From Nymphaea colorata (Eukaryota; Streptophyta; Magnoliopsida; Nymphaeales; Nymphaeaceae): a stretch of DNA of 64,000 bases. This document shows, piece by piece, positions 35,901 to 47,900 of the stretch. The position numbers and the translations under genes were made by a program. The notes under the pieces are model-generated. The model had not been told where the DNA came from. It did not search any database and saw nothing but the letters and a program-made list of their open reading frames with translations. Each line of letters starts with the position of its first letter. Position 1 is the first letter of the stretch. The DNA is taken from the NCBI RefSeq assembly GCF_008831285.2, contig NC_045139.1, positions 21,620,412-21,684,411 on the forward strand, read 5' to 3'.

Positions 35901-38900
35901 AAGAGGCTCACCCGTGGTCGTCCTCCCTCTGGTAGGCGGGGTCCTCCTATGGCTGATACTAGCTCTCCCAGTGTTGAAAAACCGAAGCTTTCCTCTGACC
36001 AAATCAAGGAAATTACAAGCTTACATCAGCCGGTTATCTACTACTAAGGAAGATGCCTCCACGTCTGAGGGAGCTTAGTTAGCCCAAGCTCTTGTTGCCA
36101 CAAGTGATCAAGGTAATCCCTTACTTGGTGATTGGGTAGTTGACAGTGGAGCTACTCATCATATGACAGGGAACCCTAAGATGTTTCAAGAGTACAAATT
36201 GTCTTCAGGGCAGCAACGCGTATCTATGGCTGATGGGTCCTCGATCTCTTGACTGGAAAAGGAAGTTTGTCCTTATTAAATAAATATCTTCTGCATAATG
36301 CTCTTCACGTTCCCAATATTCCTGTGAATTTGTTATCTGTCAGTAGTATCACCAAAGAACTCAATTGTAATCTAATTTTCTCTACTGATCATTGTACCCT
36401 GCAGGACTTGGTGACGGGGAAGAAGATTGGGATTGGTTCGGTTATTAATGGCCTCTAAAGGCTGCCCGTATAGGTTGCCTCTGCTCTCATCTCAGCCACT
36501 AGCAGACAGTCGACGGGCGTGGAGGACAGGTCTAGCATTATGAGATGGCATGAGCGCCTTGAACATCTCCCATTCCAGTTGATTAAGAAGTTGTTTCCTA
36601 GGTTGTTTACTTCTGTTTCCATGGACTCCTTCACATGTGAAGTGTGTCAGTTTGCTAAGCATGTTAAGGCTTCGTACCCTATTTCTCTCAATAAAACCAC
36701 TCGTCCTTTTGCTTTGGTTCACTCTGATGTTTGGGGTCCTTCGGGAGTACCCACTTGTCGTGGTTTCCATTACTTTATGACTCTGATTGATGACTACTCC
36801 TGTTGTACGTTCGTGTATTTGTTGAAAGAACGCAGTGAGGTTCCTGTCGTTGTCAAAAATTTTGTTGCCTTTGTCGAAAATCAATTTCAGACCTCTGTTC
36901 AGACACTCCGTACTGATAATGCCAGGGAGAATGTCTCCCAATCCCTGGATGACTTCCTGCGGGGCAAGGGTATTGTTCATGAGATGTCCTGTAGTTATAC
37001 TCCTCCTCAAAATGGCGTGGCCGAACATAAAAATCGCCATTTATTAGATGTCACCCGAGCTATTATGTTCCACTGGCACGTTCCTAAGCGCTACTGGGGC
37101 GATGCTCTCCTCACTAGTGCCCACCTCATCAACCGTATGCCCACTCGTGTGTTGAATGGCCGTACTCCTTACTTTGTGCTCAGTCCCACTCATAACCCCT
37201 GACCTCTTACTCCTCGGGTGTTCGGGTGTGTTTGCTTTGTTCATAACCATAGTCCCACCATCAAGAAACTTGACCCTCGGTCTGTCAAAGCTGTCTTCTT
37301 GGGGTATTCCTCCACTCAGAAGGGATATAAATGTATTGATCCTACTACCTCCAAAATCTATGTCTCCCGGGATGTTACCTTTCATGAACATGAGGCGTAT
37401 TTTCCTGTGAATCCTCTTCAGGGGGAGTGTATAGGGGACAGTGTGGAAGAGTATTCTCCAAATCAGCTTATTCAGTTTACTTCTTGGACTACAAACTTAG
37501 TCACAGTGTGGAAGATACAGTCAGAGATGATAAAGACAGTCATGTGGAAGGGGGCCCTGTGGATGATCAGCCCACATCCCGTGATCATTTGTTTGGGCAG
37601 GTTTACACTAGAAAGGAGAAAGATGTGGTTGAGACTGTTGATGTAACCAATCCCAATCTTGTGAGTTCCCCGAATGAACCAAGTCCAATGAATGAAGAGC
37701 TTCCCATAGCCCTGCGCAAGGGGACCAGGTCATGTACTTCTCACCCTATTCAGAGATTTGTCTCATATTCAAAACTCAGTAAAGAATACAAATGTTTTAT
37801 TACCACTCTGTCTATGTCTGTGATTCCCAGGTGTGTGGAAGATGCTAGAGAGGATCCTAAATGGCTATAGGCTATGACAGAGGAGATGGATGCCTTGGCA
37901 AAGAACAACACTTGGGAAGTGGTCGATATTCCCAAGGGGACTCACTTAGTTGGTTCCAAGTGGGTGTTTAGTGTGAAGTATAAACCTGATGGCACTGTGG
38001 AACAGTATAAAGCGCGTCTGGTTGCAAAGGGGTTCAGCCAAAAATACAGAATTGACTATCTTGAAACCTTTGCTCCTGTTGCAAAACTGAAGACTGTGAG
38101 GGTCATTTTGACACTTGCAGTGCAAAATAAGTGGGGCATGGACCAGCTTGATGTCAAGAACGCCTTCTTGAACGGCCATCTAGAGGAGGAGGTCTATATG
38201 AGCATGCCTCCCGGATATGCTCAAAGTGGAAAATGTTGTCATCTCAAGAAGGCCCTGTACGGCCTGAAGCAGTCCCCTAGAGCATGGTTTGAAAGACTGA
38301 GGGAGGTAATGAAGACAAATGGGTGCAAACAAGGAAATGGTGATCATACCCTGTTCATTAAGCAGAGAAGTGGCCTGGTGAGCATTCTTCTTGTGTATGT
38401 TGATGATATGATTGTCACAGGTGATGATGAAGAAGAGAAAAGGAAGATGAAGGAGAGGTTAGCTGCTGAATTTGACCTTAAAGATCTGGGAAAATTAAGG
38501 TACTTTCTGAGAATAGAGATTGCACGATCAGAGACAGGGCTAGTTATGAGCCAAAGGAAGTACACTCTGGACCTCCTGAAAGAGACAGGTAAACTGGGAT
38601 GCAGGCCCTTTCTAACTCCAATGGAGTCAGGTACAAAGATAAGTATCAAAACTGGTAACATCCTGGATGAGGAAGCAAAAGGACGGTATCAGAGGCTGGT
38701 TGGTAAGCTTATTTATCTTACTCTTACTCGCCTTGATATTACTTATGCTGTAAATGTGTTGAGTCAGTTTATGCATGCTCCTGATTGTCACTGGAAGAGT
38801 GCAGAAAGAGTGTTGGGGTACCTGAAGAATAACCCAGGTAAAGGGTTACTGTATACACGGCAGGACAAACTTAATATTGAAGGATACTCTGACGCCGATT

Positions 38901-41900
38901 GGGCTGGTTGCACGGATACCAGGTCTACCACAGGGTACTGCATCTTTCTAGGGGGAAACCTGGTGGTATGGAGGAGTAAAAGGCAGAAGGTCTGTTCTAG
39001 ATCCAGTGTTGAGGCTGAATACAGGGCTGTTGCTGGGGGTTACAGAGATGTTATGGCTAAAGATTCTTCTAGCAGATATTGGAATTGAAATTGAAGAGAA
39101 GATGAAAATGTATTGTGACAATAAGTCTGCGATTAACCTGGCAAATAATCCCGTCCTGCATGACAGAACCAAACATGTGGAGATAGATCGCCACTTCATA
39201 CGGGAACGCATAGATTCAAAGGAGTTGATCCTTCCTTATATGAAGTCTGAAGATCAAATTGCAGATGTTCTAAACAAAGCCTTATGTACATCTCAATTTG
39301 AAAAGAATGTTAGCAAGCTTGGCATGTTTGACATGTATGCCAAGCTTGAGGAGGAGTGTTAGAATACCGTGTAATAGGGAACCGGGTCCGGATATGGACC
39401 CGGTACCCATGGGCGTGGGAACCGAGGACGGGCTTGGTTCCCTAAGCAGGTCTCTCTTCCTCCCTCTTTTATTCTAATCACTTATTGTAATTGTTGATTA
39501 AGTGAATTAAGTTCTCTCTCTCCTAGGGTTGCGGTTTTGCCCCTAGGTTAGAGCTTCCTCGTGGTTTTTCACCTCGTTCCGAGGTTTTCCACGTAAATCT
39601 TGTGTTTGTTTACCTTTCTCTTCTTCCGCTGCGTGTTTTTACAATAAGCATATAATGTTTTTTTATTTATATCACTTGTTTATTTAAATGTTGCTTTCTT
39701 TTTTATTTTTTTGTGTTATTTTTCAAATATACACAGACATATCCTGCCGTATCCCCATACCCACATTTTCTAAAATTGCTGTATATAAACTCATATCTCT
39801 GTACCCGTACCCATGTTACTGAGATCAAAAGGAATACCATGCGACTGAGATCAAAAGGAATAAGAAAAAGCAAATATGCATAAAAACAAAAGCATAAGAA
39901 GACGAAGGGAAAAGCTAAGCCACACGGGTGCTTTAAAAGGCACCTGCAGCCACGTCGATGTGATGCGAATGTGGTGCGAACTGCAAACATGGGTGCAGGT
40001 CCAACACGGACCCAGGCCGCACGTGCTTCTTCCCTTTTTTTTTCTCTTCTTTCTATCTCTTTTTCCCCTTTTTTCTTTTTCCCATCTCTTTTTTCTTCCC
40101 TCATTTTTCCTCCTTTCTATGTCTCTCTTTCATATTCTCAACTTCTTTTCAGTCAGGCAGACAGTCACATGCATATATATATATATATATATCTATATAT
40201 ATATCCTGGCCTTTAAAATTGATTGAGGACAGCAAAAGGATGACCAGTCTGTCGTCCTTTAAAAAAAATGACTAGACAAACAATATTTTAAAAACAATCT
40301 TATTCAATTTAAAATTTTAAAAGTAAACAACCTTCAATTTCCGTGCAACTTTAAAGCACACCCAGCAGAAAAAATGACCTTTGAATAAAATAAATTTCCA
40401 GTAATATATATATATATATATATATATATAGCCACATCCCCCACCCAAAGTTTTTTGAGATGTGTCAAGCACCTGCATCCACACTTGCACTGGCACCAGC
40501 ACCCTACACCCTTGTGACATAGGAGAAAAGATCTCTCAAATGGAAAATGAAGAAGGAAAATAGACGAGAGAAAAAAAACTAGGTTGTCCATTTTAGAAAA
40601 CCACTTTCTAATTATCAACAGGGTAAAACACCCAAACTTCTCAAAACTCAAGTATGGATACAATTCTACATCTCACATCAAGAAATCCCTTCAGCAACGA
40701 GAGAACCAGTGCACCAAGGCACTATAAACCTGCTGTCCACACAGCAGCAAGCAGCACCTAAACAAGGCACTAGAGCCTAGTACAGAAGCACACGAGAGAG
40801 TAGGAAGAGAACTTTCATTAAAGAATAAACAAGGGTTGTAAAAACAGCCTCACTAAAAATAGGCTACAAGAGGGCTTTATACATGAAAAAGTAGGAAGCT
40901 GTTGGAGGACCAACAGCTAGAAATGTGGTCGTTGGGGGTCCAAGTCCAACATCTCCTACAAAATAATAAATATAAACAGAAAATAAAATACAGAAAAACA
41001 AAAAGAAATAAGGAATACAAATAAATCCTATGTACAGGTATATGTCAGTTTATAATTTATATACACATATATATGTAATATACAAATGAAGTATATACAA
41101 GTACTCACAAGTATATTCTAACACCCCCTCAAACATATGGTGCCATCACCAGAAGTTTGCAAAGAAGCAATCAAGAAGGGTCTTCCATTCTAGATTCCAG
41201 GCTAACCATATAATAACACAGAAGATCTTCCAAAATTAGGCTTGTAGACTGTAGTGCAGCTTTCATTACAAATATGCTTCAAAGAAATATTGTGTCAAAT
41301 ACCAGACTGACTTCAACATTTTACAGCAGATAAAGCTGAATCCAAAGAAACCAATTCAATCATTCACAAGAGCAACACAATAGGAACCTCAGACTCCAAA
41401 CTGGTAGTGGCTGATTACAGACAAAATGCATTCTATATCTGTTTCATAAACAACACCTTCACAAAAATTAAATAGGCTGCATACTAGAGGAATCGAGAAA
41501 AAATCCTCAATTGCACACAACTAGATCTTGTTAAAGGCTTCAAAAATGTTTCACAACTATTAAAAATCTTAGACAAACTCTGATACAAACATTATGTGCA
41601 GAAGTCTAAAAGCTCCTTTCTTTACAATTGTGCTACTTCCAATGCAGTCTTAATGCCATGAAAACCAGATTTTGAAAGAGAATCATATGGCAAAGGTTCA
41701 TAGCCTTTAGAGAAGCAGAAAGTGTCTTGATGAAGACAAATAAGACGGCTGAATATCAAAATAAAACCATTTTTAAACGATTAATTTTATACAAAGAAAG
41801 ACAAAGGTTTTCGGAGAGGTCTACTTGACAAAAAATGGTACTCATCCAAATAAATTTGAGCATCCAGCATACCACTATATATGCTCATAGGCATATTTTA

Positions 41901-44900
41901 AACGTTTACATATTTATAATGAGACATCTGGTGTCAATATGTCTTTTTTGTGTCCTTGTGTTTTCCTTTATTTATAAATTATTTGTGCCCTAAGGGTGCT
42001 TTTGTGATAAGCCTTCTAGACATTGTGAATGTCCAACAGCTAGTTGGGCACTTCTAGTGGCTAGATGGCTGGCCTGTTGTGTATAAATAAGATAGGCTTC
42101 TCTTTTGTAGTTTCATGTACTTTATAATGCATTCAAGGATGTTATTATTATTTGAATGTGATTATATCCTTTCTCTGTGTGTGATTATGTGTTTCTGTGG
42201 GATACAGGTGATTTGTAACTTTGTGAGAAATATTTTGGAGGCCTTTTTTCATGATATATGTAAAGGACTTTCAATTTTACAATGTAATGGAATCAACTAA
42301 GAAGCAGAAAATAAATCTCCAAAAGTGTCCCCATTTTTGGGAAAAGAATACAGTTATCTACTCTTCAAGCATGCTTTCTAACCTTCATAGGAGCCTCTAG
42401 TACCTAGAGCCAAAGCTGTTTCATTTAGTAAAAGCATCAAGATTCCATATATCTTAGACAAACAACAAAAAGCAAGGTCTCATTCAATGGCACATCATAA
42501 CTTGTTTGGTCAAACCCCTTGAATAAAGTGACAATAATCATTTCAAACAAAATATATGTGCGCCCACAATCACATGACCACGTGCAGCAGAGAGAAAGAA
42601 GAGAGAGATATTTAATGTTTAAAAATACGATAGATGTCGGAGAGCAATTAGACAATAGCCTTTAAACATGAGAATAGGGAAATGTAATGCACGAAGTTGG
42701 TCGGGCCATAAAAGGCTTTAATAGACCCATATAGTCAACCCCATGAAAGGTGTTACCGTGTTAGTGAACCCTGAAATAACAGAGAATTTAAGAGGTCCTT
42801 TCTGGGCTAACCCTTAAGAGAACAAGGGTGTGTGAATGTTGTTACTGCATGCTGTTGCAGGTCATCAAGAATCATAGTGCGCCGTGGAAGTGTCGGGCCC
42901 CCATAACCCACAAAAAGATTGAAACACGGTTCTGATACCAGTTAGCTACTGGCTACCTTCTGGATTACCTGCAACAGAATGCAATAACATCACCCACACA
43001 CCTCGATTCTCCTCAGGTTTCTAGGAAAACAACTCTTAATTTTTTATTACTTCGGTGTTCACTAACACATCTTATATGGGAGTAACCATATGGGTCTACC
43101 AAAGCCCTTTGCGACCCGACCCACTTATTTACTATACTTACCTATTCTTATAGTTACAAAATTGCAGCTGGTTAAATGATCATCACTTACCTACTGTTAT
43201 ATCACAGCCACCAAAAAATTCTCCATCAATATAAAGCTGTGGAAATGTAGGCCAGTTGGAGTATTCCTTCAACCCCTGACGTAAATTCTCATTCTCCAGT
43301 ATATTCAATGTTTCAAATCCCACGTTTAATGACTTCAATATCTGTACAACAGTGTGTGAAAATCCACATTGAGGAAATTCCTTGGTTCCCTTCATAAAAA
43401 GCACCACTTTGTGTGATGAAACCACTTTATCCAAAGTAGACTTCAGTTCAGGTGTCAATGCTGCCACAGTATGGTTAAACTAAGTAAGGAAACTAATTAA
43501 GTACAAACAGTCCACATATCCACAGTCTTAACATTGACAAACACAAAGTGTCATTATAGCTATCACACCTAGGCGTAGTCACAAATTTTTTCAACATTTT
43601 TCAACATTACGATACTATTTTTAGAATTTAAGGATTAGCTCTAATGAACTATGCATCTATGTTTTTATATGTACTGTCATATATCTTAAACTCCTCGTAC
43701 TTTGATGTATGATTTGTATATATAAATATATGTATGTATGCATAAGTCTTTATGTATTTATTTTCTTTTTCTTTTTCTTGTATATTCTGTATATCTTTTA
43801 ATATTTATTTATTTATCAAGAGAACTAGCTGTTGGCTGCTCCCAACGGCTAGAAATCTAGCCATTGGAGGTGCCCAACAGCTAGCTCCTTTTCTCCTTCC
43901 TTACTTTCTTCTATAAATAATGAACTTGGGTCTCTTGCTTTGTAGAGCTTTAGGCCTGGTTTTGTACCTTATTTGAGATTAATTAGAATTGTCACACCTC
44001 TGGTTTGAGGTTTCTCCTTGTGTGATTTCTTGAAGTGGCGGTGTCTTCTTCAAGAGTGTGACTCTTGAAGTGTTTCTAACTTTCCATTCTCAAGTTGAGG
44101 CCTGGTTGACATGGTATCAGAGCTTTGGTTTGGCTCTAATTTTACTGATTTTCAAGGCCTTGAGGAATCAGCTCTTGCTGCCTTCGTGGCTGTAACACAT
44201 ACCAACTGTTTGATGAAAGTGATGGTTGTTGTTTTGCATAAAGAAAAGTTATCTTCTGCTGAAATTGTTGCTCATTTTGTGGCTGGTTTCGTGGACTATT
44301 TTGGTGTCATCTCAAGCTCCTTTGTTGCTGATATCGTGGACTATTTTGCTGCTGCCTCAAGCTCTATTAATGCTGATTTTATAACTGATTTCATCTTGGT
44401 GCTGCTTCAACAGTAACTGCACTGGAATCTCCCACGATGTCCTCATAATGTCGGCCTCTAAGTCACACGGGTGCGGGTGCGATACGGGTGCAAATACGGG
44501 GACGGACACGGCAATTTTCACAATTCTCGGATACGCAAATACGGCAAATATAATATTATCAAAAATTATAAATTGAAAAAAAAAACATTAAATTAATAGT
44601 TCACTATTAAAGTCACAAACAAACAAAACATTGTTTATCACAAAACATTGTTTATCAATATCATCATTCTAGTCATTTATCAGACAAACAGAAAAAAAAA
44701 ACCCCAAAGAGAAAGGGAGAAGAGCTCAACTTAACTTAAAATCTGTCTTTTTTAGTTCAGATTGGGTCTAATCCAGACCCGATCCAAAACGTATCCATGC
44801 CGTATCCGCACCCGTATCCCCGTATTGACACGGATACGTGGGCCAGATAGGCGTATCCGTGTGACTTAGGTCAGCTTGTGCCCCTCCTCCATGAGTATGT

Positions 44901-47900
44901 TTATGTACATTTCAGGACTTACAAACTGGGAAAATGATTGGTAGAGGTTATAAGCAAAGGGGCTCTACATCCTGTCTGATTATGCGGGTCAGCCTCCTCA
45001 ACTTCTTCATTGTCCTCCACCTTCCAGTGGCATCTTAGACTAGGTCATCCATCCTTCTCCAAGCTTCGTCACCTACTTCCTCATCTATCAGTACTGGAGT
45101 TGTTCCAGTGTAAAGCCTGTCAACTTGGCACCATAGCAGTTATTCATCAAGTCTCAGTCCGTCCGGTTGTAGACTATTTGATCCTCTTTATGTTGATGTG
45201 TGGGGTCCTAGCAGAGTTGCTAGTAGGTCTAGAATTTTGTTATTTCTTTGTCATTGTTGATGATTATTCTCGAGTCACTTGAGTTTTCCTTTTGAAAGAA
45301 AGGCCTAAAGTCATATGTACTCTCAAGAACCTTATTATTGAAATAAAGACTTAGTTTGGTATTTTTGTTAAAAGCATTTGCACTGATAACGCTCTTAAGT
45401 TCAAGACATCTACGTTAATGAAATTTTACTTTGATAATGACATTTCCACTTAGTTTACTTTTCCCTATACCTTCCAACAAAATGGAGTAGCTAAGCGAAA
45501 ATATCACTCTTTTAAATGTGGTACGTTCCTTAATGCTTCATACTCATTTACCTTCATGTTTGTTGGGAGATGTCATTCTCATTGCCTGTTACTTGACCAA
45601 CCGTTTACCCTCACCTCTATCAACAACCAAGTTCTCATTAAACTTGTGTACCCACAGGCCACAAAGACATTTGTTTTCGATTGCTCCCAAAATATTTGGT
45701 TGCACATACATTGTTCACATCCTTGGGCCTACACGTGATAAATTGGCCGCTCAAGCAATTAAATGTATCTTTATTGGCTACTTTAGAAATCATAAAAGTT
45801 TTGACCCCTTGACTCAAAATGAGTATACCAGTGTGGATGTCACATTCTTTGAGTCTCATCCTTATTATAGTCCATCTCCCACCTCTACTGCGATGCCACG
45901 ATCATCTGACCCACTACCTATCCCGCCCATTCCATTGAAGTCATTCTCACATGAGTCTCCTACTAGTGAGTCTCCTTTTGGTGTCTCCAAGTTTCTTGGT
46001 CCTCCACTGATCTACACACGTCGACAAAACCCCTTTCATGATCATTCCTCAATTTATTCTCAAGATGTAAATACATTTGAGGTGAGTACACCTAGTCCAT
46101 CTGAGCCCACTATATATAGATATATACCTAGTCCATCCTAGCCCACAACCTGGTACAATACCAAAAAAAAAAAAAACAGAGAGGCATGCGACCAGTGCAG
46201 ACAGCTTAGGAAGATGACGGTGGATGATGGTGGTAGACTTAGGGGCAGAGATCTTTCGGGTGCTGTTGGTCGACAATCAACGAAAAATTCAGCAAGCTGA
46301 ACTGCAGTGAGTCGACGGGGGCAACGCCAGAGCTTCAAAGCAATAGTAGAGGAGAGGGACGCTAGCACCTGCAGCAGCGATAGCAGCGGCACCGAGAATT
46401 GTAGAGGAGAGGGTGACGTCAGACCTTCACGGCAGTAGCAGAGGAGAGCAACGTCGACAACAGTAAAGGAGGCGGCGCCGGGTGACAACAGGAAGGGGCG
46501 ACGGGCGACAGGCAATGGCAAAAAGGGGCAATGTCAGGAAGAGGCAATAGGCGACGACAGGAATCTCGTTCAACAAGAGCTCATAAACCCATCTCTGATA
46601 CTATGTTGAATAGAAATGCGACAAAGAACACAAAAATGTAACACAAAAATGTAACATGAAAAACCTCAACACGAGGAAAAAACCATGGCAGGAGGAGAGG
46701 ATTCCTAGTGCTCACTAGCAGCCAGTTTCAGTCCCTCTCTTAATCTTTCATTCACACTCTTTAAATTAGGCTTTACACAAGTTGCTTAAATAGGACCCAA
46801 CATGAACCGCCCCTTTAGAGCGGGTCGGATTGGGTACAAACCCGGACCCAGTCATACATAACACACCAACAGACCCCCATGTAATTGAAGTTACATGGGC
46901 TCACCAATGGTTTGCCTTTGTCTTCTGTTGAGTCACGTTTGACTGCTATATATCGAAAAATGCCACACCCTGACATGTGTGTGACATAGCATCTGATATA
47001 ATTGATGAAATATATACAAGCCAATTAAAAACAACAAACTGAACAAATGCACAATGTAGCTGAGATGTTAAAAAGGATCAGAACATTCTAGTGCTTCCTC
47101 CTGTGACAAAAATAAAGTACAACTTACTGTAATGGTGCAGGGGCAGGCACAATCATGGATGGAAACACCACCAAAGAGCAGTTTCTAAGATCTCATTTAT
47201 GTGCATGAGTGAATGTGTGTGTTTGAGAGATTAGGGACAAAAGCAGAATATGGAACAACTCTGAGCTTTCTGGTAATGTAGCTTAAATGGTTCACATGTT
47301 GACACCAAAGGTAACTTTTCTAATAGGTGGATGATGACTAAGGTTTGACGTTATAAAGTTACTTTGAATATGGCAATCCAGAAGTCATTCAATCAGCTTG
47401 ACTGGATAACTCATTTTGGATCTCATGAGCTTGTTGTATTATCTCTAACTACAGTAAATGCATATATAAATAATAATAGTTGCTAGTTTGGTACTTGGTA
47501 TTTACTGATCAATAAAATATAGCACAAGTAATGCATTAGTTGACTCCGAAAACAACATCATTTGCATTTCAAAACTAAAAATAAGTAGATATACAAGATA
47601 TAGTAGTCAAAAACAAGTCAAGTGAAAAGCATCTATACTACTAAAATTTTCAAAACCAAGTTAGACGATCTATAATCACAAACATCTAATGCATGCCAAA
47701 ATGGCTCAACAAGTTTTTTTTTTTTTTTTTCACTCTGTATAAAGTTGGACTAGGTCAAATTTCACGCAAACCAGTTTCAGACAAAGATAATCATGGTGTT
47801 GAGTGCACTTGGCACTGTTTTGACCATGTCCAATGTCCTGTCATACGAACACTGGTGCAGCACCATTATAGGAGTGCCACATGGGTAACACCATGACTGT

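Larger units (their letters stand above)
34851..39643 (+). mobile_element. Ty1/copia retrotransposon A, in GRXS14 intron 2
   Basis: Order: partial 5' LTR (34,851-35,046), primer site TGGTATCAGAGCC (35,047-35,059), gag, protease, integrase, reverse transcriptase, RNase H, then 3' LTR (39,357-39,643, TGTTAGAAT...TTTTTACA). Integrase before reverse transcriptase marks it as copia. The shared LTR part (about 190 bp) differs at only about six positions, so insertion is fairly recent, but the first 90 or so bases of the 5' LTR are gone and no target duplication is visible. Orientation is opposite to GRXS14. Confidence 0.93.
43619..46137 (+). mobile_element. Ty1/copia retrotransposon C, decayed, in GRXS14 intron 1
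   Basis: 5' LTR at 43,619-44,111, similar over its length to the LTRs of element B. It is followed at once by the primer site TGGTATCAGAGC (44,112-44,123), a gag remnant, a MITE insertion (44,458-44,869), pre-integrase and integrase sequence. Reverse transcriptase and the 3' LTR are missing. Orientation is opposite to GRXS14. Confidence 0.85.

Noticed and set aside
36492-37391. Long minus-strand frames opposite copia A integrase
   Set aside because: They are shadows of the + strand integrase. The same applies to 35,478-35,777, 38,344-38,661 and 38,948-39,211.
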